The position numbers and the translations under genes were made by a program. A model generated the notes under the pieces. It saw only the letters and a list, made by a program, of their open reading frames with translations. It made no database searches and had not been told where the DNA came from. From Tupaia tana (lineage: Eukaryota > Chordata > Mammalia > Scandentia > Tupaiidae), in assembly GCA_026018925.1 (NCBI GenBank), contig JAKSZU010000025.1, positions 20,501,391-20,565,390 of the forward strand: 64,000 nucleotides of DNA, read 5' to 3'. Below are positions 44,529-55,250 of this stretch, one piece after another. Position 1 is the stretch's first letter. Each line of letters opens with the position of its first letter.

Positions 44529-46576
44529 AATGATGATTCAAATGAGAAGAGATTCTGGTTTTTTTGAGAGTCACCTTACTTTTAATTTTGAAATGTCTAT
44601 CAGGCTTCAGTTTTAATGTATATTATATATTTGTGTAAATTTTAATGTATATTATATATTTGTGTATATATATATATAATTTATATATATATATATAATT
44701 TTCAGTAATGGTGATGGACGTGCAAGTATAGAGTAGAAACTGAAAAAAAAACCTGTGTGTGTGTGTGTGTATGTAGGTATGTGTGAATCCATTTTAATTA
44801 GAGCCTGACAAATGTAAATACATAACATGGTATGTAAAAAGACTACTTACAGCATATTAAAAAGCTGTTGAAAAAGTTCTTATGACTTTTACATTTTATG
44901 CAAACACTTTGACTAACTTTTGAATGTTCTAATTATGTACTTGTTATTAATGCAAGGTGAAAACTCATCTGTAAAACTGGATATTTTTCTATCTATAATA
45001 TCACATAGGTTTTAGGAGCAATAAATGAGAAAAACCATGTCAACATTTAAACCCGTCTTGGCACACATATAGGATTCGTTGGACACTGTCTTTGAGCGCT
45101 GTTATCCTAGACTATGTGGTTAGCATTGCCACAAAACAAAGTGACGTGTATGGAAAATAGCATGGTACAGTTGAAACTCTGGAAGCCACACTTGTACAAA
45201 GATTCAAAGATTTCATAGATAACAAGTAGATATGCTTATCTGTCTTCAGGGAGCCTCAGGAGCCCTAAAAAGTGTCAGGGGGTCCTCACTACAACTCTTA
45301 TTTGCACGTGGGGCTCGGTGTCTTCTTCAGTCCTTTCTTTCTGTACATTGTCTTTTCATTTTCTTATACTTTTGGCAGAAACTGTGGTATCTTGACAAAA
45401 GTAGAGTGTACATCACCTGTTCATTCTAAGTTGCAATTTCAGACTCTCAGTATAAAGACACTGATTGGCCCAGTTGGGCCAAAGGCGTAGTTCTCGTCAA
45501 ACGGTTACCGAGACTCCCTGCTTCGGTTGTTTGTGGAAACCAATTAAGCAGGTGACACATACACAGGAACACACAAAACATACCAACAGACATGTATTCT
45601 TTTTCTTTTGTGCTGTAAAGACTGAAACTCCTGAGCTGTAAAGATCCTTTTCTGCAAAATCGTCTCTTCCTCTTGAGCCATGCAGAGTCACTACATAGAA
45701 TGATAATGATATATAACAACAATATATATAACAATATACAATAACAATACAATATAACAACACAGTGCTAGTGTTGATCTCAGAACACTAAGCTTCATTT
45801 ACTGCTTTAACTCAATGCAGCTAAGTATTTCTATAATTTACTGAGGAAGCCCCAAGGTTGGATTTCAGATCACTAACTTTTCTTTGTCACCAACATTTGT
45901 CTCTAAGTAAAAATGGCGACTTGCTCCTTTTTTTCTTTTTATTAAAATAGGGCATACTTTTAAAAAATTATGTACCTGTTGAATTATTTTGAATTTTCAG
46001 TAGATTTTACTTTTTCATTTGTCAACTCACTTCCAGAAATGGTAGAAAGGAAGTGAGTCACGTTTTTGCCTCTGATTTATGACTAACACACTGATTTTTT
46101 TTTTCCAGGTAATTATATCACCCTTTGTAAATTGGATTTTAAGAAATGACATGCCCAACTTCACATTTGTTGTGGTTTTCAGAAGCCATCTAGTCTATAA
46201 TATTTTCAAATTTGACTTAGGCACAATGTACTCACACAGAAAAGAAAAACACTCAAAAATTGCAGTGGTAGTAGAGAGCACAACTAAGCTTAGTTTAGCC
46301 ACAGAAAGCTAAACACATTTGTTCCTCAACTTTCCTTCACAGCAATAACTCAGGGGGATCATGTATGTCTTAATTGTTAGGAAATTAAAAGATCATTTAG
46401 CAAACAGAAACCATGGGACAGTTCATCACGTATAGATGCTAATGCAAGGAAGTAAAAAAAATAATTGTACTAGATATAAATTCAAATTTTGTTCTGGTTT
46501 TAGACACAAGTGTGATCCTTTTAATAAGGGTTCACAAACTCAGAACTACTAACATTTTTAGATAGATAACTCTTAT
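44529..46576. other. unassigned sequence with AT microsatellites
   Basis: No gene recognised. A 28-bp tandem duplication around 'ttttaatgtatattatatat' lies at about 44611-44668, followed by (TA)n to 44698 and (GT)n at 44755-44771. The frames at 45232-45763 on both strands have no recognisable domain. Confidence 0.45.
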
Positions 46577-46818
46577 TTTCTTTTAAGTTTTTGCCATAGG
46601 ATGTATGCATTCACCAGAATAGACAAAGACAGTAAAAGGGAAAGTGAAAAATCACCCCGCTGTGGGGATGGCCACACCACAATCCTTCTCCTGGAATTTT
46701 GAGCATGCACACGCACACATGCCTGGTGTGAGTTTCAAGCTTCCGGGTCTGGGACCCATACTCCAGCTGCCCATAGGAGAGTTCACTACCTTAACCACTA
46801 TGCTACCTGCTGACCCTG
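46577..46818 (-). mobile_element. older tSINE-A, antisense
   Basis: 'gtttttgccataggatgtat', 'gtgaaaaatcaccccgc', 'ggatggccacaccacaatcc', 'gtgtgagtttcaagcttcc' and head end 'gggtcagcaggtagcatag' (reversed). A TSD-like 'gatagataactctt' / 'gtagataattcttt' flanks it. Confidence 0.88.
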
Positions 46819-46850
46819 AGGTAGATAATTCTTTATTATAAGGAACTGTC

Positions 46851-47080
46851 CAGGGGCCAGACATTGATGTATGGGCAAAACCTGATGCTGTGCCAAGCAT
46901 CAATGTGGGGATTCCCCAGCTCAAGTTAGGAGACCTCCCTGAGTATGACCACAAGCTTGCCCATGGTCTGGGGCTGGGTAAAGGCTAGGGATGTTTCATG
47001 GTGTGGTGCAGAAATCCTACTGGGGATGCGTTCTCTCTCTCATGGGAGAAATAAATACACTTTAAAATAAATAAGTAAGG
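46851..47080 (+). mobile_element. third SINE type, perfect 13-bp TSD
   Basis: TSD 'ataaggaactgtc' at 46838-46850 and 47081-47093 brackets a 230-bp insertion starting 'caggggccagacattgatgt' and ending 'gcgttctctctctcatggga' plus an (AAATA)-rich tail. The interior does not match tSINE-A or -B. The start is weakly tRNA-SINE-like. Only one other possible relative is seen (33033-33215). Family unknown to me. Confidence 0.7.
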
Positions 47081-47277
47081 ATAAGGAACTGTCATTACAG
47101 CATATTTAACAGCTTTTCTGTTACTCACCACATGCCAGTAGATCTCCCCTCCCCACGTTGTCACAAAATCTTCTATATACGTTACTAAATTTTGCCTAGG
47201 AGACAGAATCAATCCATTTTACAACAGAACTATTTCTTTCTAATTTTCTTAAAACTGACCTTAAAATTGAGCTAAAC

Positions 47278-47480
47278 GTGCCTAGCTGTGGTAGCACATA
47301 TGAGTAGATGCTGTGACTTGGCACGCTGAGGGCATATGGAAAACCCAGGGTAAACGCCCAACCCTGCTTCCCCCGCCCAAAGCCTTTTGTGGTGACGGAA
47401 GCCTGTAGTCCCAGCTACTCTGGAGACTGAGGCTGAGGGACATACTGAAAAAGCAAAACTCTGCTTGAAAAAACAAAAAC
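47278..47480 (+). mobile_element. dimeric 7SL-derived (Alu-like) SINE, sense, internally deleted
   Basis: Left arm 'gcctagctgtggtagcacat' and 'gacttggcacgctgaggg'. Right arm 'cctgtagtcccagctactct' and 'ggagactgaggctgagg', then 'aaaactctgcttgaaaaa' as the 3' end. The right-arm block is a close match to 7SL RNA/Alu. A young tSINE-A sits in or next to its A-rich tail. Confidence 0.78.
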
Positions 47481-47482
47481 AT

Positions 47483-47737
47483 GGGAACCAGCAGTTAGCA
47501 TAATGGCTATGTCGCTGGACTCCCACGTAGTCAACCGCGGTTCGCATCCTGAACCTGGTGGCTTAAAACTCACACCGGGCACGTGTGCGTGCATGTCCAA
47601 GATCCCGAGAGCAGAATGGAGGAGAAGGGATTGCAGCATGACCATCCCCCCTGGGGGGTGATTTCTCGCTTTCTGTCTCTCTCTGTCTGTCTGGTGAGCG
47701 CATGCGCCCTATAGCGAAAACATCTCCAAAAAAAAAA
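47483..47737 (+). mobile_element. young tSINE-A of the 'gggaacc' subgroup
   Basis: Starts 'gggaaccagcagttagcata' with the extra A also seen at 29134 and 38806, and carries 'gcatgaccatcc' as they do. B-box-like 'ggttcgcatcc', CpG-rich end 'gagcgcatgcgccctatag'. It follows the A-rich end of the 7SL-derived element directly. Confidence 0.93.
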
Positions 47738-48714
47738 CCACTTGGGCCATAAATAGTAGATGCAGTGAATGTATCATGAAATTATGAAATAAACTTACAG
47801 AAAATAACCACGAAATACAGGTCTCCATTAAACATTATTTATTAAGACAGATATTACATTGCATAGATATAAATTTCTATAAATATCTGATGACCATTAC
47901 AATAAAAAGCGTGAAATTTATATATATTTTTTATATGTTTTCACTAGTGTGTATGAAACACATCCAATTTGCAATTAACATCAAACAAAAGGGCAATGCT
48001 TTTTTCCACTTATAAACTAATCTGAGAAATATTTTGAGACAGAGAATGCAAAGTAACCACACATTTTTCATATTATCATCAGTTTGGTTAGAGAAAATGA
48101 CAAAATGTACTCTAATTATATCAATTAACCACAAATTGAAAGATGAGTTTTACTTGAAACCATTTATTTTCTACTTTATAAAGAGGGCAGTGGTTAAACA
48201 ATAATTATTATAATGACACGAAAACCATGAAATAAAGCTTGTTTATAATTATAATTCTAGACTTGAGAAATTGAATGTCCAGAGACTTCATGTATATGGA
48301 CAAGCTTGAATAGTATTTTCTAAATTTATTATTTGTTTTGCCATTTTTTCCCTTTTGTGAAGTCCAAATCTAATGCCATGTAGTGAAGAAAACACTGCAC
48401 CTTATTTAACACTGTGATTTAGAGGCTTTTCCATCCCTAACAAACACCACAACTAATCCGACAGAGTAGGTATTGGAACTATTACAAGCTTCAGATATTT
48501 ACTTTACAAATGAGTATTTTTGTTCTTAAAGTAGAAATGCTTTCTTAAAAGGAAGATGCAACAATTTTTAGTTCATGAAATAAGATAAAAATGGTGGTAA
48601 TAACTTTAATAATATAAAGCAAATGATAAAGGAAAAATGAAACTGTTCATTTCATATATGGTATTTCTTGGCAAGGAAACAATTTTAAACAGAACCATTA
48701 AAAAAAACAATATT
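47738..48714. other. unassigned AT-rich sequence
   Basis: I see no gene or recognised repeat. Confidence 0.45.
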
Positions 48715-48965
48715 GGGACCAACAGATGGTATAATCGTTATGTCACTGGACTCTCACATAGTTGACCACTGTTCAAATCCCATCCCAGACCTGGTGACTC
48801 ATGTAGGATGCATGTGCGTGCATGCCCAAGATCCTGAGAGAAGAATAGAAGAGAAGAAACTGCAACCTGATCATTCCCCCTGGTAGCTAATTTCTTGCTT
48901 TCTGTCTCTCTGTCTCTCCAGTGAGCCCATGCACCCTATAGCAAAAATCTCTCAAAACAAAACAA
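48715..48965 (+). mobile_element. tSINE-A, moderately diverged
   Basis: 'gggaccaacagatggtataa' head, 'gttcaaatccc', 'gtgcgtgcatgcccaagatc', 'gatcattccccctgg', 'gagcccatgcaccctatagc' and an A-rich (AAAAC)n end. Confidence 0.9.
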
Positions 48966-49611
48966 AGTGTTTCTTTAAATGTAAAAATCCAAAGAAGCTA
49001 GAGAAATCACAATGCATCTTTCCGAAGAATTTATATTCTATGAAGTGAATTCTTTGTGATTTCTTTATGTCAGCCATCTTCCTTTTGTCTAATTTTGATA
49101 AAACCAGTGGCATAATTAACATTAATTGTGACTTGAAGAGTTAGCAAATGAGACTACTGTCTAATATGTGCCATGCATTGTGCTAACAAACCTATACTAA
49201 TTAGTCACAGGAGACTAGCAGGGGAGAGGGTTGCTAATCTGAGAAATTATAATACCAGAGTCAGCTGTTTATGATAAGAAGGAAATATTTTTTTTCAGGT
49301 TTTGTAAAACCTAGAAAACTTCTCTTTCCATCATAAATTCAAGGGTGGCCCTACACTCTTCCTTTGGTCAGCATTACAAAGATCAACAGCATATATTTTA
49401 ATTCAGGGCAGAAAAAAACAGAATAGATATAATGATACTGTATAACTGATATTTTGAAGTGAAAAAGATTTAAAAATTTGCAAAGTGAACACTGCATTAA
49501 CAAAAAAAGAGTAGTATTTAGAACTATCAATAAAATTCACTTCTGAAAGGTGAAAGGGGAACAATTTTTGAAACAGAGATTTATCTACACTTAATTTATT
49601 TCTTTCAAAAA
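48966..49611. other. unassigned sequence, faint MIR piece
   Basis: No gene. 49150-49215 ('taatatgtgccatgcattgt') resembles a MIR core fragment. Confidence 0.4.
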
Positions 49612-49796
49612 TAATTATTTGTTTTATTTTATTTATTCATGTATTAATTTTTTTAAAAAAATTGACCAGAGAGCGACAGAGGGTGAGAGTGAGAGAGAAA
49701 GGAAATGAGAAAGCAAGCTACCAGATTCAGGACTCAAACCTTGGTCAGCCATGTGGGAATGTCCAGCACCTTAACCACCACACCACCTGCTGGCCC
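49612..49796 (-). mobile_element. tSINE-B, antisense
   Basis: Minus-strand head 'ggccagcaggtggtgtggtg' (ends 49796), B-box region 'gtttgagtcctgaatc', CT-rich middle and AT-rich tail ('aataaataaaataaaaca' reversed). Clear family member. Confidence 0.9.
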
Positions 49797-50207
49797 CCTA
49801 CAATTAATTTCTTAAGGATATGTTTTGTAATAATTAAGAAGGAATGACATAGGTAGAAAGATAAAGAGATCATATGTATTTTTTTTCAATCTGCAATTTT
49901 AATACAAAATTAAGTACCAGCAAAAGACTATTAGCTATCACTCTAAAAGGTAGTTAAGCTTGGTTTGGGAAGACAGGCATATAGATATGTAATTAATGTC
50001 AACTGGATAGTAAATATACACACAGTTGTGCTAAGTTGTTTTTTGTTTGTTTGTTTTTCTCTTCCATATTGAATTATGTGGCTTATAAAAACATGGAGTC
50101 AAGAAATTATGGAGAATGAGAATGAGAAAATGAAAAGGCTGGAAGAGAATAGAGACACATTCTGAAGCTGCAACTTCCTGAGGTATACTAAAACAATTTC
50201 CAGTGTC

Positions 50208-50387
50208 ACTTCAGTGCTTCTCTAGTTGGGTTGCCCAACAACAGCATCACCTCAGAAACTGTGAGTCATAACTATTCTCAAGACCCACTCCATGCCTAGT
50301 GTGTCAAAACCTCTGTCATCCGGGTTTTTATACGCTGTCCAGGTGAGTCGAATGCATATTCCAGCTGAGAACCACTGTATATAAAAC
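50208..50387 (+). mobile_element. MER5A-like hAT MITE
   Basis: Ends 'cagtgcttctct' and 'gagaaccactgta' form the expected inverted termini. The interior has 'aacagcatcacctcagaaac', 'aaaacctctgtcatccggg' and 'gtccaggtgagtcgaatgc', in MER5A order. Non-autonomous Charlie/hAT fossil, no transposase. Confidence 0.72.
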
Positions 50388-51564
50388 GAGCTGGGACACG
50401 CTAATCTCAGAATATATTCTCAAGAGGCGTGATGCAGAACATGTGACATCATGTGAAGATGTGTGTGCCCTCTTCTTTTCAACATAAAAATGTGCCGTTC
50501 CAGGATGTCCCAGTGTGTGACACTGTAGGATATTTTAATCAAGGAACACCATCGCAGTACTCAGGGGTTTCTAAGAGTTTCCTTGCAGGGAAGCGTCGTT
50601 GGGAGGATTCTTTATGGATTCTGTGGCATCGCTCAACTTCCTTATTCATGAATGATAACAGCCTGAGACTGTGTCTAAACAAGTGTGTGTGAAAGTAACC
50701 ATAGCCTGTATCTACATAAATGAGTATAACAGTGACCCAATAAAATAATATATTTGAGTGTTCACTATTTGAAATTTTACCCCAAAGGTAGCAGTGTGAA
50801 AATTCATGGCTGAAGTTAGACATCACTTCCACTGGGCAGATGGCTGGCAAGTGCGCTTTGACAGAAAGAATAAATTTTCGTATGAGAAGAAAGAATAAGC
50901 GTCTAGCTGCCATGAGCTCAGGAGCCAGGCAAGGTTAATTTTCCATGTATATGAGGACAAGACGGTCAGCTGGAGTGGACCTTGAGCCAGCAAGGTTCAG
51001 ACAGTGGCTTTTCTTCTTGCCAACTTAACTGGACAATGTCCCAAAGGCAGCCCTCTTAACATTTGGACTCTTCATTTCTTTGTTCAATAGTCCCTCTATG
51101 GGATACCATAATACTTCCATATCTAATGACTCTGTGTTTTCCATTGCATATGTGTTTCACAGAAGTCTTTTACAATGAGTCAAAAATAACCTTAATAATC
51201 TATTAAATCAAGACAGTTTAATGCCCTATGTTACCACAGCAATACAGCAACAACACATATTCACCCTCTTGCATTATGAGAAGCAGTCAGCCTTCATGTA
51301 ATGAATCTGACTGTTCAGCATGTCCGCGTTCTGTCCCACAGAAAGTTCTTCATATGATGAAATGAGCAGAATCAAGCTTTTGAAGGAAGCAAAGGAAAGA
51401 GAATGCATGAAAAAGCACAAAGAGAATATATTGTTATTAACTATAGTCTATAAAAGATAGATTGAGAACAGAATGAAAATAGTTGACAATTAGTATTCAG
51501 ATGTAAGGTATTTGTGCCCTAAACCTAGTTACTATGAATAGAAATACTAACTTAAAAAATGGAG
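50388..51564. other. unassigned sequence
   Basis: No gene recognised. A 124-codon minus-strand frame (50539-50913) and a 79-codon plus-strand frame (50453-50692) overlap with no recognisable domain. Confidence 0.4.
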
Positions 51565-51725
51565 TTGATTAAATTATTTTCTGAGTGCCCGTATGTGCCA
51601 GACTGTGATGTCTAGATTTTCACATGCACACTCTTACTTATTTCTCATCACAATTCTATTAGGTAAATATGATTACCACTGTATACAGAGACAAGACAAG
51701 GTTCAGAACAGTTAAGTATAATGAA
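51565..51725 (+). mobile_element. MIR SINE, sense
   Basis: 'gagtgcccgtatgtgccaga', 'acactcttacttatttctca', 'tctattaggtaaatatgat' and 'caaggttcagaacagttaag' follow MIR order. Confidence 0.75.
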
Positions 51726-51819
51726 AAAAGCATTAGTAAATGTTCAAATTAAATGTTTTCTTTGTTTACCAAGACTGTTCAGCTATACCAAAAGTACTCT
51801 GTTTCTAAATCAGAAGTCA

Positions 51820-51975
51820 GTGGGGTCACCAGGTGCATAATGCTTAGGGTACTGGACTTCCACAGATCTGGTGGCTTGCTTTCTTATCCCTCTCTTTCTG
51901 TCTCTCTCCAGTGAGTGCATGTGCATATTAGCAAATTAAATAATAATAGTAACAAATTAAATTAAATTAATTCTA
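51820..51975 (+). mobile_element. chimeric or deleted tSINE (B front, A-like end)
   Basis: Head 'ggggtcaccaggtgcataat' jumps from 'ggacttccaca' to 'gatctggtggcttgctttct' (deletion removing the B box), then the A-type end 'ccagtgagtgcatgtgcat' is joined to a B-like (TTAAA)n tail. It could be a recombinant or an old intermediate. Confidence 0.65.
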
Positions 51976-52679
51976 AAGAGAAGAAGTTAGCAAGCTTTTT
52001 ACTGCAGAGGATTAAATAGTAAATATTTTAGGCATTGTGATCCCCGTGGTCTCTGTGACATCACTCAGCATTGTAACCCTAGATAATATCTAAACAAATG
52101 AATTGATTAGGGGACTTAGAATTAATACATTTCAGTGTTTCTTCATTGAAATGCTTGAGATGAAAAATGTTTTGGATTTTGATTGTTTTCGTATTTTGTG
52201 ATATTTGCCTATACATAATAAGATATCTTGGGGATGCAACCCAAGTGTAAATACAAAATTTATTTAGGTTCCAAATACACATAGCCTAAAGATAGTATTT
52301 TTAAAGTTTTTTTACGTTTTTTATTCATGGTAATGTATGCACATTTTTTTTTATTTTCGAGTAATCAGGCTTAGGAATTTTAGATTAGGGATGTTCGACC
52401 TGTAGTTATCAAAATGACTGTAAACAAGACTTGGCCCGGGTGCTGTAGTTTTTGGCCTGTACTCCAAACTGACATGTAGCATTTGGGAAGCAATCACAGT
52501 TGATACCCCAGCCACATTTGTGACATCTGGCCATGGGAGCCATCTACCTCTCCCTCATTCTTCAGGACTTTAGTTGTCGCTGAAGTTTTGCTCACAACTG
52601 ATAGACTACATCAAACTTACGTTCAAGAGCCACTATGAATACTAAGTAAGACCAACTCAATTCACCAAAGGATGTAATT
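51976..52679. other. unassigned sequence
   Basis: No gene. 52430-52600 has somewhat higher GC ('tggcccgggtgctgtag') without recognisable family. Confidence 0.4.
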
Positions 52680-53470
52680 GAGCTGCAAAGTAAGAAAAGA
52701 GGAAAAATTTTAAGTCTCACCAGTATCAAGGAATAAATATAAGTAACAGCAGACTTCTCAACAGAAATGATGCAAGTGAAATACTACTAGAATAAAACAA
52801 TGATTTCAGATTATTTTATTAACCTTTACAGGTTTTTGCCTTAGGATCTGTGTGCTAATTGGAGAGAGAGAGAGACAGAGACAGAGATAGTGAAAAAGAA
52901 AGTGAGAAATCACCCCTCAGGGGAGATAGTCATATTGCAATCTTTTTTCCATTCTCCTGGGATCCTGGGTATGCACACACACATGCCTGGTGTGAGTTTC
53001 AAGTCATTGGGTCCAAGACTTGAAATATAGTCAGGTATGTGGGAGTCCAGTGATGTAACCATATGCTGGCCCCAGAATAAAAGGTTTTAAGTGTGTAAAG
53101 AAAATACCTGTCAAACTACAGTTTTGCAAATAAAAAAGTTATATTGAAAATTGAGGGAAAGTCGGGATGTATTTGAATAAATACAAACTTATAAAAGCAA
53201 ATAGCAGTAAACTTCAGCAAAAGAAATACTGAGATTTTTGTATGCTTGTTTTTTACATAAAAGATATAAACAAATCAGTAAGGAATTTACATAGATCTTA
53301 CAGAAAACCACTTATAACCTTGTATTATTTTAATACAAATAATACGATGTATACCACTTATAATATTTTTATTCTAAGGAATAATTTTACCACCATAAAA
53401 CTGCACATTTACTCCAAAAGACATAGCCAAAAGAGGATGTTGATCAAGGCTTCATGTTGTCTGGCTATGT
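52680..53470 (+). mobile_element. L1/HAL1 ORF1-region fragment, split by a SINE
   Basis: 'aaaattttaagtctcaccag', 'acagcagacttctcaacaga' and 'aatgatgcaagtgaaat' precede the SINE. 'aatacctgtcaaactacag', 'aaattgagggaaagtcgg' and 'aacttcagcaaaagaaat' follow it, in L1 ORF1-end order. No open frame survives. The boundary beyond 53250 is uncertain. Confidence 0.7.
52828..53073 (-). mobile_element. older tSINE-A, antisense, in L1
   Basis: 'ggtttttgccttaggatctg', (GA)n, 'gtgagaaatcacccctcagg', 'atgcctggtgtgagtttcaa' and the head end at 53073 ('ggggccagcatatggttac' reversed). CpG-depleted. Confidence 0.85.
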
Positions 53471-53515
53471 TTTAAAAGGATTTCTCCTTTATTATTATTG
53501 GAATTAAGAGTGAAG

Positions 53516-53782
53516 CTTGGCCAGTGATGGCATATAATTGAGGCAGCTACAATAGATCCCACATGGTCAATTGTGTAGCTCAAGTCCCAGATCCAGAGGA
53601 TTGAAAAACATACCAGACATGTGTGTATGCATGCCCAAAATCCTGAAAGGAAGCAAAGATGGAGGAGAAGGGATTGCAGTTAGACAATCCCCCATGCAGC
53701 TGTTTTTTCAACTTCTCTCTCCACAACCCCTTCCCAGCAAGCTCATGAGCCCTCTAGCAAATTCAAAAAAAAAAAATAAAAA
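53516..53782 (+). mobile_element. older tSINE-A
   Basis: Head 'ttggccagtgatggcatata', 'tagctcaagtcccagatcc', 'gtgtatgcatgcccaaaatc', 'gggattgcagttagacaatc', 'gctcatgagccctctagc' and an A-rich tail at 53766-53782. Confidence 0.85.
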
Positions 53783-53898
53783 GATGAGGCTTCATGTGAT
53801 ATGTTTATTGTGGTATATTTATTCCATAGTATTTTTTGTTATTGTTGGTTTTTCCTGCTTTTTTAAGATGTGATGTTATTTATTTGCCACCTTTCTTT

Positions 53899-53899
53899 T

Positions 53900-53934
<35 letters not shown>
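53899..53934 (+). repeat. (TG)n microsatellite
   Basis: Nearly pure TG dinucleotide run of about 36 nt, not obviously inside a SINE. It lies just before the target site of the tSINE-B at 53972. Confidence 0.95.
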
Positions 53935-53936
<2 letters not shown>

Positions 53937-53971
53937 CACTAATGGCTATGAATTTTTCTTTTATGGGCAAT

Positions 53972-54155
53972 TTTTAAAAATAATTATTTATTTTATTTTT
54001 TTTATTCATTCATTTATTCTAATTTGACCAGAGAGAGATACACAAAGAGAGAGAAGGAAAGTGAGAAAGCAAGCCACCAGGTCCGGTACTTGAACCGCAG
54101 TCAGCCATGTGGGAGTGTCCAACACCTTAACCACCATGCCACCTGCTGGTCCCCA
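53972..54155 (-). mobile_element. tSINE-B, antisense, with TSD
   Basis: Direct repeat 'ttttcttttatgggca' (53954-53969) / 'ttttccttttatgggca' (from 54157). Minus-strand head 'ggaccagcaggtggcatggt', B-box 'ggttcaagtac', (CT)n, AT-rich tail. Confidence 0.92.
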
Positions 54156-54229
54156 GTTTTCCTTTTATGGGCATTTAATGATATCTAAGATTTTCCATAT
54201 ATTGTCCTCAGTCTTAATGGTTATTTTTA

Positions 54230-54415
54230 AAATTATTTTATTTAACATTATTTATTTATGTATTTATTTATTTATTTATTTTAATTTGACTAGAAAGAGA
54301 CAGTGTGGGAGAGAGAGAGAAAGTGATAAAGCAAGCCGCTAGGTCCAAGACTCAAACCACATTCAGCCATGTGGGAGTCCATTGCCCTTAACCTCCATAC
54401 TACCCGCCAGCTGCA
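54230..54415 (-). mobile_element. tSINE-B, antisense, in L1
   Basis: Repeated 'tggttattttta' at 54218-54229 and 54419-54430 is the TSD. The reversed tail carries (TTTA)n at 54250-54282, then 'aatttgactagaaagagac', (GA)n and the head 'ctggcgggtagtatggagg' reversed. Same orientation as its neighbour 75 bp upstream. Confidence 0.9.
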
Positions 54416-55250
54416 TTGTGGTTATTTTTACATTCTTCTCAGTCACTGGGACTAAGTCAGAAGTTCTGTCTTCAAGGTCAGATATTCTTTCTTCTGCAAG
54501 GAAGAATTTGTTGTTAATACTTCCAAAGAAAGTTTTGATTCCCTGCATTGTATTCTTTAGCTCCTGAAGTTCTGTTTGATTCTCTTTCAGGATGTCTCTC
54601 TCTTTATGGAGTTCCTCCTTCAAGTCATAGAAATATTTTCTTATTTTCTGGAGTTGGTTGTATGTTTTCTCTTACATTTCATTAAGTTTAGCTATAACAA
54701 ATATTCTGAAATTTTTTTTGACATTTCTGTGATTTCTTGTGTTTTATCCATTGTTGGTCTAGTTATTATGTTCCTTTGTGGGGGGAATATTGCCTGCTTT
54801 TCTCTTATTTCCTGATCTGCTGTGATTTTTTGGGACATCTGGTGATGAATTCACTTCTTCCTACTTCTTTGGAGTAGGTTTCTGTAGTGTGTACACGTGT
54901 GTTTCCTTTTGATCTGAATTAGCTCTGTGCCAATATCGTTCTTTGACTGTGGGTGGCACTGAGTTATTCACAGTGGGAGTTATAAGCTCAGATTTGCACA
55001 GAAGAATTTCTGTGCTTTTTTTGCTTTGGTGAACCTGGGGAGAGAATTCCTGCAGAGCCTCATCATATTCAGATATTTTGGATCCTATATACCCAAAACT
55101 CTCTGATCCTTATATGGCTGGGAGCTGAGCAGAGAATCTTCTAGCTCTGTAACTGCAGGTACCACGTTGTCCTGAAGGTTAAGACAGTCCCTCCTCTCAT
55201 ACTCTAGGTTTGGCAGGAAGCTTTGGTGGTGAGCTAAGGCTAGGGGGCTT
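54416..55250 (-). mobile_element. L1 fragment: 5' region and start of ORF1, antisense
   Basis: The minus-strand frame 54363-54623 reads 'ERDILKENQTELQELKNTMQ' and 'AEERISDLEDRTSDL', the coiled-coil part of L1 ORF1p. Beyond about 54640 the sequence matches L1 upstream DNA ('gtatgttttctcttacattt', 'tattatgttcctttgtgg'). Only the N-terminal part remains, the end being overwritten by the tSINE-B at 54230. An inactive relic, not a gene. Confidence 0.85.

Noticed and set aside
44855-44925. Third mariner-like MITE
   Set aside because: 'gttgaaaaagttcttatgac' recalls the ends at 23533 and 33923, but I could not find a matching inverted end.
50539-50913. 124-codon minus-strand frame
   Set aside because: It overlaps a plus-strand frame, shows no recognisable domain and has no supporting context.
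54363-54623. Coiled-coil protein gene on the minus strand
   Set aside because: The sequence is the N-terminal part of L1 ORF1p, truncated and fused to tSINE-B sequence at its end, so it is a LINE relic.
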